Source: Gp6-AA40 sp036802945 (GTDB taxonomy: Bacteria; Acidobacteriota; Vicinamibacteria; Vicinamibacterales; UBA2999). From it: a stretch of 64,000 nt of DNA. The stretch lies in the NCBI GenBank assembly GCA_036802945.1, contig DAIRVG010000002.1, positions 62,001-126,000 on the forward strand, given 5' to 3'. The notes below the pieces were generated by a model. That model was given only the letters and a program-made list of their open reading frames with translations, was not told where the DNA came from and searched no databases. The translations under genes were made by a program, and so were the position numbers. Below, piece after piece: positions 25,066 through 31,948 of the stretch (position 1 is the first letter of the stretch; each line of letters begins with the position of its first letter).

Positions 25066-27219
25066 CTACCGGGTCGCCGTGTTTGGCAGCGAAGCCGGTA
25101 GCGCCTGCCAGGTGCCTGCCATCGGCTGTTGCTCCACGCCGGGCTTCGACCAGTCGCACACGCCGGCCGCGAAGATCTGCTTCAATCGCGCCATTTCGTC
25201 GGCTGTGAACGTCACCTTGTAGTCGGACGCCGAGACCGGTTTCAGCTGGCACTTGACGACATCCGCCGCGAGGGGGCTGCCGGCGACGCCGCGCGGGAAC
25301 GAGTTGGGCGGATACAGCTCGTTGCACCTGGTCGCGCCAGGTGCCTGCTTCTCAGCGATCCGCTGCGGGTGCTCGTCGCGCGTCCAGCACGCGTCGACCA
25401 GGTCGGCCGGCTTCGCGCGCCGAAGCTTGACGATCTTCGAGTCGTTCGACGTGTCCTCGGAGATCTTCGTCAGCCACTGATCCATCTGTGCCAATGCCTG
25501 TTTGAGCACCGGTGCCTTCAATGAATCGCCCCACTTGCGATCGTCGGTGAGCATCACGCGATTGTCGGCGTAACCGTTCGCCTTCATGAGGCGTTCGCTC
25601 AGCGAGAACGAGTGGTAACGCAGATGCACGTTTCCGCCCTGCGCGTCGTCGAGATACGCGCGGTAGTCGATGATCGGCGTGGTGGCAAGGCCGCCCCCAC
25701 CCCACGTCATTCGCCCCATGCGGTAAGCCGTGCGCACCGCCACCGGGTCGGCAACCGAGCGCGTCGCGACCACTTTCCCTTCGTTGTCGTAGCCGCCGAT
25801 CTTCGCGTTCAGATCGAGGAACTGCTCTTTCGTGATGACGCCGGCGTTGAGCATGCTCAGGCCGTACTGGATGCCGACGTTGTCGAGCGGACGCCGCGCG
25901 AAACCGGTCTTCGGATCGCGCCCCCACACGTTGACGGCGTGATCGTAGATGTTGCACCGCGCCCCCGTCGGGTTCCTCGCCGCGTCGTACCGCTGCGCCT
26001 CTGGCACCGAGCAGTACTCGCCCACGGTGATGCGCCCTGGGTTCAGGCTGTTGGTCTTCAGCGTCGCAAGTTGACCGAGGCCGGCTACCTGCCGTTGCTC
26101 CTCGCCGGTGAACGCCACCGGTCCCGCGAGCTTGTCGAAGTAGTTCGCGAGCAGGCGCGCGTCGCTGACCATGACCGCCGTGCCGAACTCGAGGTCGGGG
26201 AAGCTGCGCGCCGGCATGATGCCGTCGAGAAGGCCGGGATAGCCGTCGGCGATCTGGTGCTGCTGGTACGAACCGCCTGAGCCGCCCCAGCCGATGGTCG
26301 CCTTCGGCGCGCCGTACGCCTCGATGAAGTGTTCCTTCACCATCATCATCGTCTCGGCCGCGAGCAGCTCGGCGCAGTTGTTTCCAAAGACGTTCAAGGA
26401 TGCCGACGCCACGGCATAGCCTTGCGCCAGCATGACTTCGTCATCGACACCGCCGGTGCCCGTGCCCTGCTTGTTCCAACCGCCCGCGCATCCGCCACCG
26501 AAGGTGTAGATCAGGCGCCGGTTCCAGCTCGTCGACTGCGTGTTGAAATCCGGCTCCCGGTCGAGCGCGGGGTTGAACGGCATCGCGATCTCGTAGACGG
26601 CCCGATTGATTGTCCCTGTCTCAATGCGGACGATGAAGGGGATGCCCGTGCCGATGGAGGTTGTGGTCATCGCGACGTCGGCGGGAATCTTTTTCGGATC
26701 GGCGAGTGGCTGAAGGTCGCCGCCGGCCGTCGACTTGTAAACGTAGTCGACGCGAGTCGCGATTGAGCAGTCGGCGTCGAGCGCCTTGCCGGCGACGCCA
26801 CCCGCCATCAGCTTGAACTTGTCGGTCTCGCAGATGAACGGCTGTTCGTGAGGACCGGAGATGACCGGTCCGGCATTCGGATGGTTCACCACCGTCAGCC
26901 TCGCGTTTGCGTTGCCGGCGGAAGCGACCAGCGTGTTGTTGCCGTCAGCCAGCCCTTTGACGAGCGCCAGAAGCGTGCGCTCCACCCTGACCGGGCGCAA
27001 GCTGCTCGTCACGTCCGAGCTGTTGAGGGTCAGCCGGACGTTCGGCGCCTGCACACCCGCGGGGAAGGTGACACTGACGAGCACGTCTCCGCCGCTCACG
27101 AACTCGGGCCGGGGGTTCGACAGCAGACGGAGCTGAATGCCCTGGGCGGCGGCTGCCCACGGCAGCCCGAGCACCAACGCGACTGCGAGGGCAATCAACG
27201 AGCTCAACTTGAAGCGCAT
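25066..27219 (-). CDS. DUF6351 family secreted protein
   Basis: 717 residues from ATG 27219, preceded by GAGGAGAGAACGCC; the longer frame from 27264 is not needed. A signal peptide (~1-26) is followed by a beta-sandwich N-terminal region ('RPEFVSGGDVLVSVTFPAGV'), a segment beginning 'PFICETDKF', and a large alpha/beta region with 'IYTFGGGCAGGWNKQGT' and 'KATIGWGGSGGSYQQHQIADGYPGLLDGIMPARSFPD'. The GxGGSGGS block resembles a nucleophile elbow of tannase/feruloyl-esterase-type alpha/beta hydrolases. An esterase is therefore plausible but unproven. It is divergent from the CaiB/BaiF gene with only 68 bases between. Confidence 0.82.
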   Translation of the reverse strand: MRFKLSSLIALAVALVLGLPWAAAAQGIQLRLLSNPRPEFVSGGDVLVSVTFPAGVQAPNVRLTLNSSDVTSSLRPVRVERTLLALVKGLADGNNTLVASAGNANARLTVVNHPNAGPVISGPHEQPFICETDKFKLMAGGVAGKALDADCSIATRVDYVYKSTAGGDLQPLADPKKIPADVAMTTTSIGTGIPFIVRIETGTINRAVYEIAMPFNPALDREPDFNTQSTSWNRRLIYTFGGGCAGGWNKQGTGTGGVDDEVMLAQGYAVASASLNVFGNNCAELLAAETMMMVKEHFIEAYGAPKATIGWGGSGGSYQQHQIADGYPGLLDGIMPARSFPDLEFGTAVMVSDARLLANYFDKLAGPVAFTGEEQRQVAGLGQLATLKTNSLNPGRITVGEYCSVPEAQRYDAARNPTGARCNIYDHAVNVWGRDPKTGFARRPLDNVGIQYGLSMLNAGVITKEQFLDLNAKIGGYDNEGKVVATRSVADPVAVRTAYRMGRMTWGGGGLATTPIIDYRAYLDDAQGGNVHLRYHSFSLSERLMKANGYADNRVMLTDDRKWGDSLKAPVLKQALAQMDQWLTKISEDTSNDSKIVKLRRAKPADLVDACWTRDEHPQRIAEKQAPGATRCNELYPPNSFPRGVAGSPLAADVVKCQLKPVSASDYKVTFTADEMARLKQIFAAGVCDWSKPGVEQQPMAGTWQALPASLPNTATR

Positions 27220-27287
27220 GGCGTTCTCTCCTCTGGCACGGTCATGACCGGGCAATCTTCGCACAATTGCGGTACATTCCTTCGTTC

Positions 27288-28463
27288 ATGCTGCCTCTGG
27301 ACGGTATCACTGTGGTGGCTGTCGAGCAGGCGGTTGCGGCGCCGTTTGCCACTCGACAGCTGGCGGACCTGGGCGCCCGCGTCATCAAGATTGAGCGTCC
27401 CGGCGTCGGCGATTTTGCACGCGGCTACGACTCGATGGTGAAAGGGATGTCGAGCCACTTCGTGTGGCTCAATCGGACGAAGGAGTCGCTGACGCTCGAC
27501 TTGAAGCGGCCCGAGGCGATCGAGATCCTGCGCGGACTTCTCACGCGTGCCGACGTCTTCATTCACAACCTCGCACCGGGCGCGATGGCCCGTCTCGGGT
27601 TTGGATCCGAGACCGTGCGGAGCGAATACCCACGGGCGATCGTCTGCGAGATCTCGGGCTACGGCTCGACCGGCCCGTATCGTGACAAGAAAGCGTACGA
27701 CCTGCTCGTGCAGAGCGAGGCCGGGATGCTGGCGATCACCGGCACCGAAGATCAGCCCGCCAAGGTCGGGATCTCGGTAGCCGACATCTCCGCCGGCATG
27801 TATGCGTTCTCCGGCGTGCTTGCGGCCCTGCTGCGTCGCCAGAAAACCGGAGAAGGGTCGGCGCTCGAGGTCTCGCTCTTTGAATCGCTCGGAGAGTGGA
27901 TGTCGTATCCGGTCTACTACGCCTCCGGCGGGGCGGCGCCGCCACGGAGCGGTGCGCGCCACGCGGTCATTGCGCCTTACGGCCCGTATGCCGCCGGCGA
28001 CGGCAAGATCGTGTACCTCGGACTTCAGAACGAGCGCGAGTGGGGGCGATTCTGCGCCGAGGCGCTCGGGCGGCCGGAGGTCGCGATCGATCCACGCTTC
28101 TCCTCGAATCCGCAGCGCGTGAAACATCGCGACGAGCTGGACGCGCTCATCACCAACGCCTTCAGCGGGCTCACCGCCGATGAGGTGATTGCCCGCCTCG
28201 AGACGGCGCAGATTGCGAATGCCAGGATGAACACGGTTGAGGAGTTCATCGACCATCCGCAACTGACGGCGCGCAACCGATGGACAGAGGTCGCGTCGCC
28301 GGCTGGACCTGTTCGCGCCCTCGTGCCGCCGTTCAATTTCGACAACATGGAGATGCCGATGGGCGCGATTCCCGCGGTCGGCGAGCACACGGACACGATC
28401 CTCGGCGAGCTTGGATTTGACAGCGATGCCATCGCGCGGATGCATCAGTCGGGAATCGTATGA
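27288..28463 (+). CDS. CaiB/BaiF family (type III) CoA-transferase
   Basis: 391 residues from ATG 27288. 'LPLDGITVVAVEQAVAAPFATRQLADLGARVIKIERP' is the family N-terminus, and the Asp of 'KAYDLLVQSEAGMLAITG' aligns with the catalytic acyl-carrying aspartate of formyl-CoA transferase. It moves CoA between carboxylic acids. It is followed by a MaoC hydratase and class I fumarase subunits. This combination is seen in mesaconate, citramalate and itaconate metabolism, so a C5-dicarboxylate or 2-methylfumarate type substrate is a reasonable hypothesis. Confidence 0.92.
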   Translation: MLPLDGITVVAVEQAVAAPFATRQLADLGARVIKIERPGVGDFARGYDSMVKGMSSHFVWLNRTKESLTLDLKRPEAIEILRGLLTRADVFIHNLAPGAMARLGFGSETVRSEYPRAIVCEISGYGSTGPYRDKKAYDLLVQSEAGMLAITGTEDQPAKVGISVADISAGMYAFSGVLAALLRRQKTGEGSALEVSLFESLGEWMSYPVYYASGGAAPPRSGARHAVIAPYGPYAAGDGKIVYLGLQNEREWGRFCAEALGRPEVAIDPRFSSNPQRVKHRDELDALITNAFSGLTADEVIARLETAQIANARMNTVEEFIDHPQLTARNRWTEVASPAGPVRALVPPFNFDNMEMPMGAIPAVGEHTDTILGELGFDSDAIARMHQSGIV

Positions 28464-28503
28464 TCAACCACGAAGGACGCGAAGGGCACGAAGTCGTGGT
28501 TGA
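28464..28503. repeat. 9-base repeat hairpin (CCACGAAGG words)
   Basis: CCACGAAGG, ACGCGAAGG and GCACGAAGT are followed by CGTGGTT. It begins one base after the stop of the CoA-transferase gene. Confidence 0.8.
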
Positions 28504-28529
28504 GATCCTAAAGACACACGGAGCATGAC

Positions 28530-29033
28530 ATGGCGGTGAAACAGGGTTGGACAGGCCGGGTGTACGAAGATTTCGAGGTAGGCGACATTTACCCGCATCC
28601 ACTTGGGCGGACCGTGCTGCCGGTCGACAACAGCTGGTTCACCCTGCTCACGCAGAACACGAATCCAATCCACTTCGACCGCGCGTACGCCGCGCAGACA
28701 GAGTTCGGCCAGCCGCTTGTCGACTCCACATTTACGCTCGCGCTCGTGACGGGACAATCCGTCATCGATCTCTCGATCAACGTGATGGCCAATCTCGGAT
28801 GGGACGAGGTGCGGCTGCCGAATCCGCTCTTCGAAGGTGAGACCGTGTACTCGCGCAGCGAGGTGCTCGAGAAGCGCGAGTCAAAGTCGCGCCAGAACGT
28901 CGGTATCGTACGCGTGAAGACGACCGGTTTCACGCAGGATGGCAAGATCGTAATCGAGTTCCTGCGCACCTTCATGGTCTACAAGCGCGGGCACGTTCCC
29001 GTGAGAGCCACGATCCCCGAACCGAAGAAATGA
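28530..29033 (+). CDS. MaoC-family (R)-hydratase, single hot-dog domain
   Basis: 167 residues. 'GRVYEDFEVGDIYPHPLGRTV' is the N-terminal strand of MaoC domains. The hydratase motif region is 'FTLLTQNTNPIHFDRAYAAQTEFGQPLVDSTFTLAL', with the Asp/His dyad expected around NPIHFD. Members hydrate enoyl-CoA, mesaconyl-CoA or itaconyl-CoA. Its stop overlaps the fumarase alpha-subunit ATG (ATGA), implying tight coupling with class I fumarase. It may therefore be a mesaconyl- or itaconyl-CoA hydratase (inference). Confidence 0.9.
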   Translation: MAVKQGWTGRVYEDFEVGDIYPHPLGRTVLPVDNSWFTLLTQNTNPIHFDRAYAAQTEFGQPLVDSTFTLALVTGQSVIDLSINVMANLGWDEVRLPNPLFEGETVYSRSEVLEKRESKSRQNVGIVRVKTTGFTQDGKIVIEFLRTFMVYKRGHVPVRATIPEPKK

Positions 29034-29878
29034 TCCGGGACATCGACGTCTCTACGCTGCGGGACACGGTGTCGCGGCTGCTGGTGGAGTGCAACTACAA
29101 CATCCCCGCAGACGTGCTGCAGGCGCTGCGTGACGCCGCCGTGCGAGAAGAGTCGCCGCTTGCCAGGCGTACGCTCGAACAGCTGATTCGCAACTACGAG
29201 ATCGCCGCGACGGAACGCGTGCCTGTCTGCCAGGACAGCGGGCTTGCCGTGGTGATGCTGGAAGTCGGGCAGGACGTCCACTGGGTTGGCGGGAGCCTTC
29301 AGGAGGCGATTTACGATGGGATCCGGGAGGGAACGCGATCCGGGTATCTCCGCTGGTCGGTGACGGGCGATCCAACCCGCCTTTTGAAGACCGCCGGGGG
29401 CGATACGCCGGGCGTCATTCACGTCGACGTCGTTCCCGGAGCCGACGTGCGCATGACCGTGGCCTCGAAGGGATTCGGCGCGGAGAACATGAGTGCGCTG
29501 AAGATGTTCGTCCCCGCGGACGGCGTTGCCGCCATCAAGCAGTTCGTGCTCGAGACCGTCGATCGCGCCGGCGCCAACGCGTGCCCACCGATCATTGTCG
29601 GCGTCGGCGTGGGCGGCACCTTCGAAGTCGCCGCGCTTCTCGCGAAGAAGGCGGTCCTCCGGCCCGTTGACGTCCGGCATCCGCGGGCGGACCTTTGCGA
29701 GCTCGAAGGGGAACTGCTGGATCAGGTGAATGGCCTCGGCATCGGCGCGCAGGGGCTCGGCGGTATCGTCACGGCGTTGGCGGTGAATGTCGAGGTCTTT
29801 CCGACGCACATCGCGGGGTTGCCGGTCGCCGTCAATCTTGGATGTCATTCCACCCGGCGCATATCTACGGTCCTATGA
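29030..29878 (+). CDS. Class I fumarate hydratase, alpha subunit (or mesaconase/tartrate dehydratase subunit)
   Basis: 282 residues. The three cysteines that bind the [4Fe-4S] cluster are visible in VPVCQDSG (C67), ANACPP (~185) and LGCHSTRR (~273). The family interconverts fumarate and malate; close relatives act on mesaconate or tartrate and cannot be distinguished by motif. The beta subunit follows after 94 bases containing a repeat array. Coupling to a MaoC hydratase and a CoA-transferase tilts the prediction toward mesaconase activity. The cluster is oxygen-sensitive in the known enzymes. Confidence 0.92.
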   Translation: MIRDIDVSTLRDTVSRLLVECNYNIPADVLQALRDAAVREESPLARRTLEQLIRNYEIAATERVPVCQDSGLAVVMLEVGQDVHWVGGSLQEAIYDGIREGTRSGYLRWSVTGDPTRLLKTAGGDTPGVIHVDVVPGADVRMTVASKGFGAENMSALKMFVPADGVAAIKQFVLETVDRAGANACPPIIVGVGVGGTFEVAALLAKKAVLRPVDVRHPRADLCELEGELLDQVNGLGIGAQGLGGIVTALAVNVEVFPTHIAGLPVAVNLGCHSTRRISTVL

Positions 29879-29906
29879 CGATCGCCACCAAGACCACTAA
29901 GACGGG

Positions 29907-29950
29907 GTGAACCACGAAGGGCACGAGGGACACGAAGAAGTTCTTCGTGC
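29907..29950. repeat. 9-base repeat (CCACGAAGG words) before fumarase beta subunit
   Basis: CCACGAAGG, GCACGAGGG, ACACGAAGA and an inverted TTCTTCGTG. It is translated as NHEGHEGHE if the upstream ATG at 29907 is taken as start, which would be an error. Confidence 0.8.
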
Positions 29951-29972
29951 TACTAACGGGCGGCATCGACCA

Positions 29973-30548
29973 ATGAGCGGTGTTATTCAGCTTGATTGTG
30001 GTAACGGCATTTCGGATGCTGACCTCGATCGCCTTCACGCCGGCGATTCGGTTGAGCTAACCGGTCGCGTCATCTCGCTCCGCGACGCGAGCGCGGCACG
30101 GCTCGCGCATGCGCTGGAGCACGGCGAGCCGATTCCGATTTCGCTCGAGAACCAGATTCTGTACGCCGTAGGCCCTTCGCCACCCAAGCCAGGACAAGTT
30201 ATTGGATCGGCGGGGCCGACGACGACGGCGCGGATGGCCAGGTATCTCCCGGCGCTATTCAAGGCCGGCGCACGCGCGGTGATCGGCAAAGGTGAGCTGC
30301 ACGGAGATGACATGGCCCATGTCGTCGCGCACCGCGCCGTCTATTTCGGCGCGATTGGCGGGCTGGGCGCGTTGCTGGCCAAACAGATCTCGGCGGCGTC
30401 GGTGGTCGCTTATGACGATTTAGGGCCGGAAGCGCTCTACTCCCTCGATATTCATACGTTTCCGTCGGTTGTCATCATCGACCGGTTTGGATCCAATTTC
30501 CACGAGACCGCAAGGGCCGCATGGCGTGCCCACCTGTCGAAACCGTAA
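29973..30548 (+). CDS. Class I fumarate hydratase, beta subunit
   Basis: 191 residues from ATG 29973. An upstream in-frame ATG (29907) would prepend repeat-derived residues and should be rejected. 'LTGRVISLRDASAARLAHALEHGEPIPISLENQILYAVGPSP' and 'GSAGPTTTARMARYLPALFKAG' are the swivelling-domain motifs of fumarase class I C-terminal/TtdB proteins, followed by 'GKGELHGDDM'. It pairs with the alpha subunit upstream to form the active hydratase. Splitting of the class I enzyme into two subunits is common in archaea and anaerobic or deep-branching bacteria. Confidence 0.92.
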   Translation: MSGVIQLDCGNGISDADLDRLHAGDSVELTGRVISLRDASAARLAHALEHGEPIPISLENQILYAVGPSPPKPGQVIGSAGPTTTARMARYLPALFKAGARAVIGKGELHGDDMAHVVAHRAVYFGAIGGLGALLAKQISAASVVAYDDLGPEALYSLDIHTFPSVVIIDRFGSNFHETARAAWRAHLSKP

Positions 30549-30605
30549 GTGAGGTTCGGGCCACGGAGTAAACAAAAGCGGGCTGGCGGCCGTAAGTTGC
30601 TTTAA

Positions 30606-30959
30606 ATGCCCGACGAACAGCCCAACACTGCCACTCTGGACCCGCATGCTATAGTCAACCCTTCGCGGCGGGCGAGCCCGCCCGCGCTTGATATCGATCA
30701 TCAACGCGATGTGCTGGCGCGCCTGAAGCGTATCGAGGGCCAGCTGCGGGGAATTCGGAAAATGATCGAGGAGCCGCGCCTCTGTATCGCGATCCTTCAG
30801 CAATTGGCGGCGGCGGAAGCGGCGATTGGTCGCGTCAGCCACGTCATCCTCAAATTTCACGTCGAAAAGTGTGTTCCGCACAGCGTCGCGCAAGGCTCTG
30901 ACGAACACAGCGAAAGTCTCGCCGAGCTCGTCGACATCGTCGACCGCTTCTCGCGCTGA
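30606..30959 (+). CDS. CsoR/FrmR (DUF156) family metal-sensing repressor
   Basis: 117 residues. The all-helical core 'VLARLKRIEGQLRGIRKMIEE' is typical. The ligand set is C-x24-H-x3-C (Cys in RLCIAIL, His in KFHVEKC, Cys in KCV), the same spacing as the Cu(I) sensor CsoR rather than the C-H-H of Ni sensor RcnR. Copper sensing is therefore likely. The N-terminal ~28 residues are an extension containing a translated palindrome (30667-30682). No copper-efflux gene is adjacent, so its target is elsewhere or is the following SDR. Confidence 0.88.
   Translation: MPDEQPNTATLDPHAIVNPSRRASPPALDIDHQRDVLARLKRIEGQLRGIRKMIEEPRLCIAILQQLAAAEAAIGRVSHVILKFHVEKCVPHSVAQGSDEHSESLAELVDIVDRFSR
30667..30682. repeat. 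In-frame palindrome (GGCGGGC-GA-GCCCGCC) in CsoR-type gene
   Basis: A perfect seven-base stem with a two-base loop, translated within the non-conserved N-terminal extension. A degenerate related sequence (GCGGGCCAGGCTCGCCCG) occurs at 54481-54498. Confidence 0.7.
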
Positions 30960-30999
30960 ATCGGCGCACTTCCAGCGCTTCTTGGTTCAACGTGCCATG

Positions 31000-31050
31000 A
31001 GGCACGAAGACACGGAGAAAACTCCGAGATTTGTCTCCGTGTCTCCCCGG
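31000..31050. repeat. 8/9-base repeat hairpin (CACGGAG words), left of SDR
   Basis: GCACGAAGA and CACGGAGAA, then the complementary TGTCTCCG and TGTCTCCC. With 31859-31929 it flanks the SDR gene. Confidence 0.75.
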
Positions 31051-31067
31051 CCTGTTGAAATGAGCGC

Positions 31068-31847
31068 ATGATCGTCACCGGCCTCAGCGGGAAAGTGGTG
31101 GTCGTCACCGGTGGCGCGTCCGGCATCGGCCGCGCCACGGCGCTTCGCTTCGGTAAGGAAGGCTGTCGCGTAGCCGTGTGGGACCGGAGTGCGGCCGACG
31201 AGAATCTCGCGCGCGAGATCAATGCCCACGGCGGCGAGTGCCTGTGTGCAGAGGTTGATGTGACGGAGGCGTCCGCCGTGAGAGCGGCGGTAGCCTCGGT
31301 CATGCAGCGCTGGTCACGCCTCGACGTTCTGATCAACAACGCCGGAATAACCCATGACGCTCTGCTCGTCAAGTGGAAGGGCGGCGATCTGCTGGGCGAG
31401 ATGTCCGACGAGGCGTTCGACCGGGTGCTCGACGTGAACCTCCGCGGTGTGTTCGTATGTACGCGCGCAGTGGTTCCACATATGATTGCCGGCGGCGGTG
31501 GCGCCGTGCTGAACGCGTCGAGCATCGTTGGTGTGTACGGTAACGTCGGGCAGACCAACTACGCCGCCTCGAAAGCAGCGGTGATCGCGATGACGCGCAC
31601 GTGGGCGCGCGAGCTCGGGCGCCACAACATCCGTGTGAATGCCGTGGCGCCAGGCGTGATCGCGACCGGGATGGTCGAGACGATTCCAGACAAGGTGCGG
31701 CACAGGCTCGTCGAGGGCACGCCGCTTGGTCGCATGGGCGATCCGCACGATGTCGCCGAGGCCTACGTATGGCTTGCATCTGAAGCCGCCTCTTTCGTGC
31801 ATGGCGCCGTGCTTTCCGTCGACGGGGGACTCGTCATTGGAACGTAA
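31068..31847 (+). CDS. SDR-family oxidoreductase, FabG-like
   Basis: 259 residues. A classical short-chain dehydrogenase with the NAD(P) motif TGGASGIG (15-22), 'LINNAGITHD', the catalytic Ser of 'NASSIVGVYGN', and YAASK (Tyr/Lys). It ends with 'GAVLSVDGGLVIG', as in 3-oxoacyl-ACP/CoA reductases. It reduces or oxidises a hydroxyl/keto acyl substrate. Placement after CoA-pathway genes suggests a 3-hydroxyacyl-CoA role rather than fatty-acid synthesis, but this is inference. It is bounded on both sides by arrays of the same word. Confidence 0.92.
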   Translation: MIVTGLSGKVVVVTGGASGIGRATALRFGKEGCRVAVWDRSAADENLAREINAHGGECLCAEVDVTEASAVRAAVASVMQRWSRLDVLINNAGITHDALLVKWKGGDLLGEMSDEAFDRVLDVNLRGVFVCTRAVVPHMIAGGGGAVLNASSIVGVYGNVGQTNYAASKAAVIAMTRTWARELGRHNIRVNAVAPGVIATGMVETIPDKVRHRLVEGTPLGRMGDPHDVAEAYVWLASEAASFVHGAVLSVDGGLVIGT

Positions 31848-31858
31848 GTCGATGAGAC

Positions 31859-31929
31859 GAGCCACGGAGCCACGGAGGAACGGAGGACCAAGAAGTATTC
31901 TCCGTGTCTCCGTGTCTCCGTGGCCCGTG
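31859..31929. repeat. 8-base repeat hairpin (CCACGGAG / CTCCGTGT words)
   Basis: CCACGGAG, CCACGGAG and GAACGGAG on the left; TCTCCGTG three times on the right. It starts about 11 bases after the SDR stop codon. Confidence 0.88.
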
Positions 31930-31948
31930 TCAGTGGCAAACGCAAAAC

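Noticed and set aside
24465..25208. A 247-residue protein from the uncorrected frame
   Set aside because: The second half has no similarity to the DUF6644 copies and reads through a repeat array; the family C-terminus is present in the shifted frame.
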